This document shows positions 22,851-31,425 of a DNA stretch of 53,704 nucleotides, piece by piece. The stretch is taken from positions 1-53,704 of the forward strand of contig JACRBX010000155.1 of the NCBI GenBank assembly GCA_016219225.1. Direction: 5' to 3'. This DNA comes from Deltaproteobacteria bacterium. Its GTDB lineage: Bacteria; Desulfobacterota; RBG-13-43-22. The notes under the pieces are model-generated. The model saw only the letters and a program-made list of their open reading frames with translations, did not search any database and was not told where the DNA came from. The position numbers and the translations under genes are program-made. How positions within the stretch are numbered: the stretch's first letter is position 1; each line of letters opens with the position of its first letter.

Positions 22851-24008
22851 TTAATCGACCCCCCTCAGCCCTTCAGCGATTCGGATGTTGACGGCCCGGT
22901 AGACCGGGAAAAGGGCGGCCACAAGGCCTACCAAAGCCGAGGCCCCCAGGGCCATCCAGAGGGTGGCTGGATGAATCCTGAAAACCGGAAAAAACATCTC
23001 CAACTGCCGGGCGACCACCCGGACAGTAGGGAAGGTGAGGCCGATGCCCAGAACCCCTCCAGCCAGGGCAATCAGCAGGGATTCCCCGGTAATCAGCTCA
23101 AACAGGGTCCAACCTCCGAACCCCAGGGTTTTTAAGACGGCATATTCGGCTACCCGCTCTCTGGCGGTCATGGCCATGGTATTGGCCAGGACAATCATAA
23201 TGATAAAAATGACCACCAGGGAGATAACCTTGATGGAAACGATAATGGCCTCGGTCATGGCAATAAAACCGAGTTGAAAGGCTTTCTCGGTTTCGGTCAA
23301 GGTCTCGGCCAGGGAATTCTTGAAAAGCCGGTCGATGGTCTGGGCTATCTCCGGGCCATTGAAAGGATCGGCTAACTGGATGACATACCAGCCCACCTGG
23401 TTGGCCCGGGTTGGGGAAACGGCCTTGACCTGTTCATTCAAATAGTCCCAATGGAAAAAGAACTGACTCTCATCGACGATTTGCCGGGTGCCATGATAGA
23501 CACCCCTTAACACAAATTCCCAATTTCCCGGAAAGATAACGCCGCGCAAAGGAATGATCTCTCCGATCTTCCAATGATATTTGTTGACCAGTTTCCGTCC
23601 GGCGATGCAGGCCTTTCTCTCCCGCAAGAAGGTCGACAACTCTTTTTCCGGAATGGCAATCTCCGGGTAGAGGTTGAAAAAAGATCGGGCCTCTATGGCA
23701 AACTGGGGGAAAAAGTTTTTTTCATCGATATAGATCCCTCCGAACCAGTTGGCATAAGTTACCCCCGTTACACCGGAGATCTGTTTGATTTTGGTCAAAT
23801 AAGATAGAGGCAAAGGGAAGATCAAGGAAGTGGCATTCCGGGTGATCAGGCGATTGGCGGCCGAGGCTTCCACTCCGGCATACCAGGCATGAATGACGGT
23901 TCGAAGCAGGCAAAAGGCCAGGACCGCCACGGCAATACCGAAGACGGTCAGACCGGTGCGGAGCTTGTGCCTTAAGGTATTTTTTAAAGCGATCTTGAAA
24001 AATCTCAT
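22851..24008 (-). CDS. ABC transporter permease, MacB/FtsX type
   Basis: 385 residues. One N-terminal membrane helix (about 18-40), a large periplasmic MacB_PCD-like domain, and three C-terminal helices (about 255-280, 305-330, 350-375) with the FtsX signature RERVAEYAVLKTLGF. Such permeases act with a MacB/LolD-type ATPase, often in lipoprotein or peptide export, but no ATPase gene is adjacent. It lies 41 bp downstream of the SOR-like gene. Confidence 0.85.
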   Translation of the reverse strand: MRFFKIALKNTLRHKLRTGLTVFGIAVAVLAFCLLRTVIHAWYAGVEASAANRLITRNATSLIFPLPLSYLTKIKQISGVTGVTYANWFGGIYIDEKNFFPQFAIEARSFFNLYPEIAIPEKELSTFLRERKACIAGRKLVNKYHWKIGEIIPLRGVIFPGNWEFVLRGVYHGTRQIVDESQFFFHWDYLNEQVKAVSPTRANQVGWYVIQLADPFNGPEIAQTIDRLFKNSLAETLTETEKAFQLGFIAMTEAIIVSIKVISLVVIFIIMIVLANTMAMTARERVAEYAVLKTLGFGGWTLFELITGESLLIALAGGVLGIGLTFPTVRVVARQLEMFFPVFRIHPATLWMALGASALVGLVAALFPVYRAVNIRIAEGLRGVD

Positions 24009-24049
24009 GGATCAGGGGATGACGTCGGATTCAGGATGCAAGATGGCTT

Positions 24050-24433
24050 CTATTCTTTCATTTCGATTTTCCATTTGACCGGGCCGTTACTGCCGTGGAG
24101 ATTGCAGTTGGCTTCGGCAACCAGATCAATGGATGCGGTAATCGGGATTTTGACCTCTTTGGTAAAAGAGGCCTCTTCCGGGCGTTTGCCGCTGCTATAA
24201 TCCCATCGAGCAAATTCCTTCCCATTGACTTTGAGATAGACCCAATTGATATAATGGAAAAAATTATTGGCACTGTGGGTGATGGTCAACTTGACCAGCA
24301 CTTCCGACCCCTTAGCCGCTGTCTCCGGAGAGGTGATGGTAATAGCCGCTTTGTCGGCATAGAGAGGATGGGCGTTAAACAACAAAAAAATAAAAATGGA
24401 AAAAAATAACCTGCGTCTTTTCAAACTGTTCAT
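24050..24433 (-). CDS. Exported desulfoferrodoxin/superoxide-reductase-like protein
   Basis: 127 residues with a Sec signal peptide (about 1-26). The mature part resembles the SOR centre II domain: H53 and H60 in THSANNFFHYINW, and C110 and H113 in CNLHG, the Cys-x-x-His ligand motif. The first histidine ligand of classical SOR has no counterpart, and the usual HPM spacing is altered, so activity is uncertain. True SORs are mostly cytoplasmic, which makes an exported version unusual. The start at 24433 has AGGAGG upstream; a longer frame to 24511 is rejected. Confidence 0.72.
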   Translation of the reverse strand: MNSLKRRRLFFSIFIFLLFNAHPLYADKAAITITSPETAAKGSEVLVKLTITHSANNFFHYINWVYLKVNGKEFARWDYSSGKRPEEASFTKEVKIPITASIDLVAEANCNLHGSNGPVKWKIEMKE

Positions 24434-24445
24434 TGAGGTACCTCC

Positions 24446-24500
24446 TGATGGACTCCTCGTAAAAAACCTGGATTCCCGATAAAGACGTTCGGGAATGACG
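24446..24500. mobile_element. Partial MITE-like element, one end
   Basis: The end TGATGGACTCCTCGTAAAAA followed by one CTGGATTCCCG...CGGGAATGACG palindrome. The other end is missing. Confidence 0.5.
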
Positions 24501-24543
24501 AAAAAAGCCACTGTAAATGTTAAGTTAACTGCCCGGTAGAGGT

Positions 24544-24573
24544 CCCTCTTCCGGGGTAACTCCCGGAAGAGGG
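24544..24573. terminator. Hairpin downstream of the YIP1 gene
   Basis: A 12-bp perfect stem CCCTCTTCCGGG/CCCGGAAGAGGG with a 6-base loop, 36 bp after the YIP1 stop on the minus strand. There is no T-run, so it is a weak or factor-assisted terminator or an mRNA-stabilising hairpin. Confidence 0.5.
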
Positions 24574-24608
24574 GTAGATTCTTAAATTACCAGTCTGAGC
24601 CTGAAGGC

Positions 24609-25196
24609 TTACATCCAACTCATTCTTCCCAGGCCGAATAGAGTCCGGGAAATGGTTCCGATGAGTATAAATACTACGATGCTGATCACGATAGTGATAA
24701 TAAAATACCCCAGGGCTTTGTCCTTGGGCGTGTCCATCAAAACAGGCAGGCCTAAATAAAAAACATAAAGGCTGTAAAGTGAGATGAGGACGGCAATGGG
24801 AGAGAGGACCGGTAAAATCATGAGGATACCGGCGATCCAGGAAGGGGTCCAGGAAAAGACCGCCACCTTCATGGCGTTGACCAGATTTTTTTGGGAGCCG
24901 AAGCTGGGGGCCAGGGCATCGATAACCTGGGCGACGATATAGAGCCCCACCATGGATAAGACATAGGAAACCACGGCATGGCTGATCCCCATTCCCAGGG
25001 GGGAACGGTAATAAACCCCCATCATAGAAATACCGAGCAGAGAAAGCCCAATAAAAGAGGCTATGGGTGGGATGGCTGCCAATATGACCGCATAAGAGGT
25101 GTAAAGTTCTTTGATGGTCGTCTGTTCCGTTTTGATTACGGCCCAGGTTTCCTTGGGTTTCAAGATAATGTCTTTTACCCTTTGAACAATGTCCAT
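24609..25196 (-). CDS. YIP1 family membrane protein
   Basis: 195 residues with five hydrophobic helices and the YIP1-type opening VKDIILKPKETWAVIK. Bacterial YIP1 proteins are integral membrane proteins of unknown role. The ATG is preceded by AAGGGGGT. A strong minus-strand promoter lies at 25244-25272. Confidence 0.82.
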   Translation of the reverse strand: MDIVQRVKDIILKPKETWAVIKTEQTTIKELYTSYAVILAAIPPIASFIGLSLLGISMMGVYYRSPLGMGISHAVVSYVLSMVGLYIVAQVIDALAPSFGSQKNLVNAMKVAVFSWTPSWIAGILMILPVLSPIAVLISLYSLYVFYLGLPVLMDTPKDKALGYFIITIVISIVVFILIGTISRTLFGLGRMSWM

Positions 25197-25243
25197 AGTA
25201 AACCCCCTTTTATTTTTTTAAAAATTTTAACCGCTTCAGGAAT

Positions 25244-25272
25244 GTTATACTGAAATCGCCTATCGAGGTCAA
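25244..25272 (-). promoter_or_regulatory. Sigma-70 promoter for the YIP1 gene
   Basis: On the minus strand TTGACC (25272-25267), a 17-base spacer and TATAAC (25249-25244), about 50 bp before the start codon. Confidence 0.6.
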
Positions 25273-25287
25273 ATAGAAAAAACCGGG

Positions 25288-25312
25288 GGTAGTGTCCTAT
25301 TAGGACACTACC
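25288..25312. repeat. Perfect 25-bp palindrome
   Basis: GGTAGTGTCCTA and TAGGACACTACC are perfect 12-base arms around a single T. A second, competing pairing (CGGGGGT at 25284-25290 with ACCCCCG at 25331-25337) is followed by a short T-run. It lies between the divergent YIP1 and gatB genes. Confidence 0.6.
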
Positions 25313-25545
25313 AAACCGGGAATGGTCAGGACCCCCGATTTCCTTTTTCTGTTAAACTTTTTATCGGCGATTTTGTTAATGGGCTGGATTTATTGGCCTC
25401 AACCTATGGGAATAAGAGGATGAAAATAAGAATTATTCTTCAAGCAATCTGTTTCTTGACAAAAAACAACCATCTAAGATAAATTAACTAATTTAATCCT
25501 CTCATGTCCCGGGGGACGACAAGGAACAGGGAAATTCTTTTTAGA

Positions 25546-25659
25546 GGCTATGGGCTATAGGCAATAGGCTATGGGCAGGGTAAAATTGTTTTTTTCGCCT
25601 ATAGCCTCTTGAAACTTGCCTCTTGAAACCTGAAACTTGGAACTTGAAACTCGCAACTT
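25546..25659. repeat. Two heptad arrays before gatB
   Basis: 25546-25580 holds five units of the type GGCTATG/GGCAATA. 25597-25659 holds nine consecutive units, from GCCTATA and GCCTCTT through GAAACTT, GGAACTT and GCAACTT. The start of the second array is the reverse complement of the first, allowing a hairpin. gatB starts 22 bp later. Confidence 0.85.
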
Positions 25660-25680
25660 TTTCTTGCCAAAGGAATGACT

Positions 25681-27114
25681 ATGCCAGAATGGGAAGCGGT
25701 AATTGGCCTGGAAATTCATGCCCAATTATTGACCGCCAGTAAGATCTTTTGTGGTTGTTCAACCCGATTCGGGGCCGAACCCAATACCCATACCTGTCCG
25801 GTTTGTCTGGGGTTGCCCGGCTCTCTGCCGGTTCTCAATAGAAAGGTGGTCGAATATGCCATGCGCATGGCCCTGGCCACCCATTGCACTATTGCCCCTT
25901 ACAGCTTATTCGCCAGGAAAAATTATTTCTACCCTGATCTGCCCAAGGGGTATCAGATTTCCCAGTATGAATTCCCCCTGGCGGAAAAAGGATGGATCGA
26001 CATTGAAGCCGACGGCCCGGCCAAAAGGGTCGGAATTACCCGGATCCATATTGAAGAAGATGCCGGGAAGCTGATCCATGATGATATGCGGCCGGTCAGC
26101 TATGTGGATTTTAATCGGACGGGGGTTCCTTTAATTGAGATTGTCGGCGAACCCGATTTACGGACCCCCGGAGAGGCCGGAGAATACCTGCGGCGGTTAC
26201 GGGAGATCTTGCGTTATTTAGAGATCTGCGACGGCAACATGGAAGAGGGCAGTTTCCGTTGTGACGCCAATATTTCTCTCCGCCCTTTAGGCGCTACGGG
26301 ATTCGGGACCAAGGCCGAGTTGAAAAATATGAACTCCTTCAAACACGTTGAGAATGCCCTGGAATTTGAAATCAGACGACAACGGGCCGTCCTGGATGAT
26401 GGAGGAGAATGTGTACAGGAAACAAGACTTTGGGATGCAGCCCGGGGGGTAACCCTGTCTATGCGGGGCAAGGAAGAGGCCCATGACTACCGTTATTTCC
26501 CGGATCCGGATTTGATTCCCCTGGAAATAAGCGGGGATTGGATCGAAACGGTGCGGAACGGCCTGCCCGAGCTGCCGGAAGCCAAACGCCGCCGTTTTGT
26601 CAGCCAATTCGGTCTTCCTGAATATGATGCCCAGGTCTTGACCTCTTCCAAGGGGCTGGCCCATTTTTTTGAAGAATGCCTGAGGCTTCATCCCCAACCG
26701 AAAACGCTCAGCAACTGGATCATGGTGGAATTAATCCGGGAATTAAAAAGGGCAGAAAAAGATATCGAGCAATGTCCGGTCTCGGCCGGGAATCTGGCCG
26801 CCCTTCTGGATCTGATTCAGGAAGGGGTGATCAGCGGCAAGATCGCTAAAACCGTTTTTGAAGAGATGTTCGAAACCGGTAAGTCTCCTAAAGCCATTGT
26901 CGAAGACAGGGGCTTGGTTCAGATGACCGACAGCAGCCAGATCCAGGCCGTTATTGAAGAAATTCTTAAGGCTAATCCGGATAAAATTGTGGAATATAAA
27001 AACGGGAAAACCAAGCTTTTGGGATTTTTTGTCGGTGAAGTCATGAAAAAGACCCAGGGCAAGGCCAATCCGAAGATGGTGAATGAGATTTTGAAAGAAA
27101 AGTTGGGGCAATGA
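25681..27114 (+). CDS. gatB: Aspartyl/glutamyl-tRNA amidotransferase subunit B
   Basis: Subunit B of GatCAB, which converts Glu-tRNA-Gln and Asp-tRNA-Asn to the correct amides. It has 477 residues with the family opening [13 protein letters not shown], zinc-type cysteines (CGCS and CPVC), the GatB signature [21 protein letters not shown], and a C-terminal YqeY-like domain ending in [17 protein letters not shown] chose ATG 25681 because AAAGGA stands six bases before it; ATG 25675 touches that site. gatC and gatA are not adjacent. Confidence 0.95.
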   Translation: MPEWEAVIGLEIHAQLLTASKIFCGCSTRFGAEPNTHTCPVCLGLPGSLPVLNRKVVEYAMRMALATHCTIAPYSLFARKNYFYPDLPKGYQISQYEFPLAEKGWIDIEADGPAKRVGITRIHIEEDAGKLIHDDMRPVSYVDFNRTGVPLIEIVGEPDLRTPGEAGEYLRRLREILRYLEICDGNMEEGSFRCDANISLRPLGATGFGTKAELKNMNSFKHVENALEFEIRRQRAVLDDGGECVQETRLWDAARGVTLSMRGKEEAHDYRYFPDPDLIPLEISGDWIETVRNGLPELPEAKRRRFVSQFGLPEYDAQVLTSSKGLAHFFEECLRLHPQPKTLSNWIMVELIRELKRAEKDIEQCPVSAGNLAALLDLIQEGVISGKIAKTVFEEMFETGKSPKAIVEDRGLVQMTDSSQIQAVIEEILKANPDKIVEYKNGKTKLLGFFVGEVMKKTQGKANPKMVNEILKEKLGQ

Positions 27115-27142
27115 GTAAGGAAGTGGAACAGGCATTTTAAGA

Positions 27143-27241
27143 GTCAGGCAGGATGCCTGACCTATTAAAAAAGAATGGACTTTTGCACGAGGCTCTAAGG
27201 TTTAATTAATCTCAGAAAATAGGTCAGGCATCCTGCCTGAC
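27143..27241. repeat. REP-B unit, left of second RAYT
   Basis: A unit of about 99 bp with a palindrome at each end: GTCAGGCA/TGCCTGAC with 3-base loops at 27143-27161 and 27223-27241. The unit is repeated in the same orientation at 27713-27812 with only a few differences, so two direct copies flank the RAYT gene. Confidence 0.85.
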
Positions 27242-27250
27242 AAACGCTTT

Positions 27251-27709
27251 ATGAATATTTCCCGATTAAATTTAAGTGGATATCCGTCTTTTATAACAAC
27301 CAAAACGATGAACAATTATCCTTTTTTCTCGAATAATGCAAATGCTGAATGTTTGGTTTCAGGTCTGCTTTTTGGCCGGAGGAACAACTGGCTTGATCTT
27401 GTTGCCTTTGTAATTATGCCTGACCATCTTCATTTGATTATTATTCCAAAAGAGAAAAATGTTTCCCAATGTTTGCACAGTATTAAGAGCTTCTCAAGCA
27501 AAGAGATCAACAAAAATAGCCAGCACAAAGGTTCAGTATGGCAATCCAGTTTTAGGGATTTAACGTTATGGTCAGAAGAAGTAGTCATCGAAAAGATAAA
27601 TTATATTCATAATAATCCGGTTAGAAAAGAAATGGTTTCTGATCCGGGGAATTATCGATATTCATCGGCGAATACAAGATATGAGAAGGAATTGTTTAGA
27701 TCATTTTAA
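27251..27709 (+). CDS. REP-associated tyrosine transposase (RAYT), short type
   Basis: 152 residues of the Y1 transposase fold. The HUH motif is in MPDHLHLIII and the catalytic tyrosine in INYIHNNPVRKEMV; the conserved VWQSSFRDLTLWSEE corresponds to the WQ...FWE region. The length is normal for this subgroup and the frame is intact, so it may be active. It is flanked by direct copies of a palindrome pair that is probably its substrate. It is clearly different from the RAYT at 20697. No Shine-Dalgarno site is visible. Confidence 0.85.
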   Translation: MNISRLNLSGYPSFITTKTMNNYPFFSNNANAECLVSGLLFGRRNNWLDLVAFVIMPDHLHLIIIPKEKNVSQCLHSIKSFSSKEINKNSQHKGSVWQSSFRDLTLWSEEVVIEKINYIHNNPVRKEMVSDPGNYRYSSANTRYEKELFRSF

Positions 27710-27712
27710 GAA

Positions 27713-27812
27713 GTCAGGCAAGATGCCTGACCTATTTAAAAAAGAATAGACTTTTGCACGAGGCTCTAAGATTTAATTAATCTCAGAAAATAGGTCAGGC
27801 AAGATGCCTGAC
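27713..27812. repeat. REP-B unit, right of second RAYT
   Basis: A direct repeat of 27143-27241, again with GTCAGGCA/TGCCTGAC palindromes at both ends (27713-27731 and 27794-27812). A further single palindrome lies at 28050-28068, just before mtnA. Confidence 0.85.
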
Positions 27813-27882
27813 CTATTATGTGGGGTGAATTAATCTCAGAAAACCGATTATGAGATTTGAATTGATCCAAGAAAACCGATTG

Positions 27883-28017
27883 TGAGGCGTTCGTAAAAAG
27901 TCCAAAAGCGCCGATTTACGTCATTCCCGTGAAAACGGGAATCCAGTGTTTTTAATTAGTTACATATAGCCTGGATTCCCGCCTTCGCGGGAATGACGAG
28001 TTTTTACGAGACCATCA
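27883..28017. mobile_element. MITE-like element with possible target duplication
   Basis: The left end is TGAGGCGTTCGTAAAAA and the right end, inverted, TTTTTACGAGACCATCA, enclosing two facing CGTCATTCCCG palindromes (27919-27946 and 27971-27998). ATTGTGAG occurs at 27879-27886 and again at 28018-28025, compatible with a target-site duplication, although the left copy overlaps the end of the element. Confidence 0.65.
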
Positions 28018-28081
28018 ATTGTGAGATTTGAATTATTTTTAGAAAATAGGTCAGGCATCTTGCCTGACAACAGGACTTCTA

Positions 28082-29119
28082 ATGATCAAAACCATTGAAT
28101 GGAAAAATGATCGGGTCATCATGATCGATCAACGGAAACTCCCCCAGCAGGAGACTTATGTCCATTGTTCCAATTACCGGCAAGTCATCAAGGCCATTAA
28201 AGAAATGGTCATCCGGGGGGCCCCGGCTATCGGGGTTGCCGCAGCCATGGGATTGGCTCTGGGGGCCAAAGAAATAGAGGCCGAAAACCTTGGGGCCTTC
28301 AAGGTCCGGTTCAATAAAATCTGTCTGGAAATGGGGGGTGCCAGACCTACGGCGGTCAATCTTTTTTGGGCCATTAAGAGGATGGAGAAGGTCGTCGCGA
28401 ACGGCTTCATTCAAAAAATCGACCCCCTGAAGAAGGCCTTGATCCGTGAGGCCCGGAATATGCTGACCGAGGACATTGAAATCAATAAGCGTTTGGGATC
28501 GATAGGCCAGGAAGTCATTAATAAAGGGGCCACCATCCTGACCCACTGCAATGCCGGGGCCTTGGCCACCGGGGGCTATGGAACGGCCCTGGGTGTAATC
28601 CGGGCGGCCCAGGAGGCCGGGAAAGAGGTCCGGGTCATTGCCGATGAGACCCGTCCCTTTCTGCAAGGCGCCAGATTAACCGCCTGGGAATTGGTCAAAG
28701 ATCACATCCCGGTGACCCTGATCACCGATAGTATGGCCGGCTGTCTGATGCAGAAAGGTTTGATTGATGTGGTCATCGTCGGAGCAGACCGGATTGCCGC
28801 CAACGGAGATACGGCCAATAAAATCGGAACCTATTCAGTGGCCGTATTGGCCAGGGAGCACCATATCCCTTTTTATGTGGCTGCCCCCTGTTCGACTATA
28901 GATATTCAGATTAAAGGCGGTGAGGCCATCCCTATTGAGGAACGGAATGAAAAAGAGGTTACGCATCTGGCCGGCAAGAGGATAGCCCCGCCGGGGATCA
29001 CCATCATGAATCCGGCCTTTGATGTAACCCCCCATTCTTATATTTCCGGTATCATTACCGAGAAGGGGATATTGAAACCTCCCTACCGGCGCAGTATCGC
29101 CAGGGCGTTGGAAAAATGA
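28082..29119 (+). CDS. mtnA: S-methyl-5-thioribose-1-phosphate isomerase
   Basis: Isomerises methylthioribose-1-phosphate to methylthioribulose-1-phosphate in methionine salvage. It has 345 residues with RGAPAIGVAAAMG, catalytic C156 in THCNAGALATGGYG and catalytic D236 in GADRIAANGDTANKIGTY, all expected for MtnA rather than eIF2B-like proteins. The ATG is preceded by AGGA at 28071-28074, immediately after a REP-B palindrome. Other salvage genes are not adjacent. Confidence 0.93.
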   Translation: MIKTIEWKNDRVIMIDQRKLPQQETYVHCSNYRQVIKAIKEMVIRGAPAIGVAAAMGLALGAKEIEAENLGAFKVRFNKICLEMGGARPTAVNLFWAIKRMEKVVANGFIQKIDPLKKALIREARNMLTEDIEINKRLGSIGQEVINKGATILTHCNAGALATGGYGTALGVIRAAQEAGKEVRVIADETRPFLQGARLTAWELVKDHIPVTLITDSMAGCLMQKGLIDVVIVGADRIAANGDTANKIGTYSVAVLAREHHIPFYVAAPCSTIDIQIKGGEAIPIEERNEKEVTHLAGKRIAPPGITIMNPAFDVTPHSYISGIITEKGILKPPYRRSIARALEK

Positions 29120-29128
29120 TTTTTCTTC

Positions 29129-29146
29129 GCGACAAGCACTTGTCGC
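29129..29146. terminator. Hairpin after mtnA
   Basis: An 8-bp perfect stem GCGACAAG/CTTGTCGC with a 2-base loop, 10 bp after the mtnA stop. No T-run follows, so termination is uncertain. Confidence 0.35.
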
Positions 29147-29175
29147 CCCGGGGAGCATGACGAACCATGAAAAAG

Positions 29176-29264
29176 CGAATATCGAATATCGAATATCGAA
29201 TATCGAATGACGAAGGAGAGTTTCTTTTAAACTCCGAACTCCGAACTCTGAACTCCGAACTCAG
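29176..29264. repeat. Two heptad arrays before the heptose kinase gene
   Basis: 29176-29217 holds a nearly perfect run of CGAATAT units. 29230-29264 holds five AACTCCG-type units. The gene starts 15 bp later. Confidence 0.85.
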
Positions 29265-29279
29265 TCTTAAGAGGCTCTT

Positions 29280-30281
29280 ATGGTTTTAGCCGGTTCTGAA
29301 GTTCAGGAAATGGTGAAGGCCATCCAGTCCTTCCCCAAAAACAAGGTCCTGGTGGTCGGCGATATTATGATGGATGAATTTCTTTGGGGAGAAGTTTCCC
29401 GCATCTCTCCCGAGGCCCCGGTTCCAATCGTTAAGGTGGAGAAGGAAACTTTTCTATTGGGAGGGGCGGCCAATGTGGTGAATAATTTATTGGGGCTTAA
29501 AGGCCAGGTTTTATTAGCCGGGGTCATCGGTTCCGACAGCATGGGCCGAAGACTGATCCGGAAACTTCAATCGTTGGGTACGACTACCGAAGGTATCGTG
29601 GTCGAAGAAGGAAGGCCGACGGCCATTAAAACCCGGGTTATTGCCCATCATCAGCAGGTGGTCCGGGTAGACCGGGAAAAAGTCGGTCCTATTCTCCCCG
29701 AAACTCTAAGAGCTATTCTGAACATTATCAGAAAAAATATTTCCCAAATTCGGGGGATCATCGTTTCCGATTATGGGAAAGGGGTGGTTTCCCAGGAACT
29801 GATGATCGGTTTGAAAAAGATCGCCGGGAAAAATGCCATTCCCGTTTTGGTGGATCCAAAACCCCACAACATGGGCTGGTATGATCAGGTTACGGTGATC
29901 ACCCCCAATCACCTTGAGGCCGAGATGGCCGTAGGAAAAAAGATCGAATCCAAGGAAGATCTCCTTTGGGCGGGAAGGTATCTTCTGAAAAAAACAAAAT
30001 GTGAATCGGTCCTGATCACCAGGGGGCGCGAAGGCATGACCCTTTTTTTAAAAAACAAGAAGGTTGAGCATATCCCCACGGTGGCCCAAAAGGTATTTGA
30101 TGTAACCGGGGCCGGGGATACGGTTATTGCTACACTTATTCTTTCACTGGTTTCGGGGGTGAATATGATCCAGGCTTGTAAGATGGCCAATTTTGCAGCG
30201 GGTATTGTAGTAGGAGAAGTGGGGACCGCTGCCGTTAAGGCCGGGGATTTGATCAGGGTTTTGAAGGAAGCGGTTAAATAG
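29280..30281 (+). CDS. rfaE1: D-glycero-beta-D-manno-heptose-7-phosphate kinase
   Basis: A PfkB-family sugar kinase of 333 residues acting in ADP-heptose synthesis for lipopolysaccharide core. Family features are DIMMDEFLWGEVSRISPEAP, the GGAANVVNNL glycine pair, VDPKPHN, TPNHLEAE and the C-terminal catalytic GAGDT. Only the kinase domain is present; the nucleotidyltransferase half of HldE must be encoded elsewhere. An AGAGG lies 5 bp before the ATG. The gene is followed by other sugar-nucleotide genes. Confidence 0.88.
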   Translation: MVLAGSEVQEMVKAIQSFPKNKVLVVGDIMMDEFLWGEVSRISPEAPVPIVKVEKETFLLGGAANVVNNLLGLKGQVLLAGVIGSDSMGRRLIRKLQSLGTTTEGIVVEEGRPTAIKTRVIAHHQQVVRVDREKVGPILPETLRAILNIIRKNISQIRGIIVSDYGKGVVSQELMIGLKKIAGKNAIPVLVDPKPHNMGWYDQVTVITPNHLEAEMAVGKKIESKEDLLWAGRYLLKKTKCESVLITRGREGMTLFLKNKKVEHIPTVAQKVFDVTGAGDTVIATLILSLVSGVNMIQACKMANFAAGIVVGEVGTAAVKAGDLIRVLKEAVK

Positions 30282-30290
30282 CTCGAAATA

Positions 30291-30325
30291 GGGATCAGGG
30301 ATCAGGGATCAGGGGTCGGGGGGCT
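30291..30325. repeat. Heptad repeat array
   Basis: Three identical GGGATCA units and two divergent ones between the heptose kinase and epimerase genes. Confidence 0.8.
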
Positions 30326-30370
30326 TCGTGGCGCCCCGGAGGGGCAGAAAGATTCAACAAGGATCAGTTT

Positions 30371-31351
30371 ATGGCCAATTATTTAGTCACCGGCGGGGCG
30401 GGATTCATCGGGTCCCATATTGCCGAAGCGCTTTTAAAAGAAGGGCATCTGGTTCGGGTCCTGGATAACTTTTCAACCGGTCATCGGAGAAATCTCCAGG
30501 AAATTCAGGCCGCTTCTCCATCGAGTCTGGAAATTATCGAAGGGGATGTACAAGACCGGAAGGCCTGCGATCAGGCGGTTTCCGGAATGGACTTTGTTTT
30601 TCATGAAGCGGCCCAGATTTCCGTGCCCAAATCGGTTGATGACCCGGAAAGCACTCAGGCGGTCAATATTCAGGGAACGTTGAATGTGCTGCTGGCCTGC
30701 AAAAAAGCCGGGATTCAAAGGGTGGTTTTGGCCAGTTCGACGGCTGTTTACGGGGACAGTCCCCTGGAAGAAAAAACGCCTAAACCTAAACGGGAATCTA
30801 TGACCCCCAATCCCCTTTCCCCCTATGCCTTAAGCAAATTAGTGGGCGAATATTATTGCCGCCTTTTCTCCAGACTCTATGACCAGCAGGCCGTGGCCTT
30901 GCGCTATTTTAATGTCTTTGGACCGAGACAGGACCCCAATTCGGAATATGCCGCCGTGATCCCCAAATTTATTGAACGCCTCCTCCAGGACAGCCCGGCG
31001 ATAATCTATGGAGATGGAAAGCAATCCAGGGATTTCGTTTTTGTCGGGGATGTGGTCCAGGCCAATCTTAAGGCCTGCCGTCAGGCCGGGATCGAAGGAG
31101 AGGTTTTTAATGTGGCTTCCGGGCGGTCGTATACCCTTTTACAATTATTGGGGCACTTACAAAAAATTATTCAATCCGCCCAGGAACCGGTTTTTGCACC
31201 GGCCAGAGCGGGCGACATCCGGTATTCCAAGGCGGACATTCAAAAGGCCAGAAAAACGCTGGGTTTTCAACCGGGGGTGGGGCTTCGTCAAGGCTTGAAA
31301 GCGACCGTTGAATATATGAAAAAGGCGCAAGGCGTGAGGCGTGAGGCGTGA
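30371..31351 (+). CDS. NAD-dependent nucleotide-sugar epimerase (UDP-glucose 4-epimerase type)
   Basis: An extended short-chain dehydrogenase of 326 residues with Rossmann motif TGGAGFIGSH (8-17), catalytic S/T in ASSTAVYG, YxxxK in YALSK and the RYFNVFGPRQ substrate loop. Likely a UDP-glucose/GlcNAc 4-epimerase for surface polysaccharide; exact specificity is not readable. AAGGA precedes the ATG. The final residues QGVRREA are encoded by a heptad array (31322-31353), so the original C-terminus was probably different. Confidence 0.85.
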   Translation: MANYLVTGGAGFIGSHIAEALLKEGHLVRVLDNFSTGHRRNLQEIQAASPSSLEIIEGDVQDRKACDQAVSGMDFVFHEAAQISVPKSVDDPESTQAVNIQGTLNVLLACKKAGIQRVVLASSTAVYGDSPLEEKTPKPKRESMTPNPLSPYALSKLVGEYYCRLFSRLYDQQAVALRYFNVFGPRQDPNSEYAAVIPKFIERLLQDSPAIIYGDGKQSRDFVFVGDVVQANLKACRQAGIEGEVFNVASGRSYTLLQLLGHLQKIIQSAQEPVFAPARAGDIRYSKADIQKARKTLGFQPGVGLRQGLKATVEYMKKAQGVRREA

Positions 31352-31353
31352 GG
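31322..31353. repeat. Heptad array overlapping the 3' end of the epimerase gene
   Basis: Four units of the type AAGGCGT/GAGGCGT that run through the stop codon of the epimerase. Three weaker GCTCAAA-type units follow at 31366-31386. Confidence 0.8.
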
Positions 31354-31425
31354 AAAAAAATAAATGCTCAAAGCTGAAAGTTCACAGGAAGCAACTATAA
31401 ATCGGCGCGAGGAGGAACAACCAAG

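Noticed and set aside
29176-29264. Short tandem repeats as a CRISPR array
   Set aside because: Units are 7 bp and contiguous, without spacers, and no cas genes are near.
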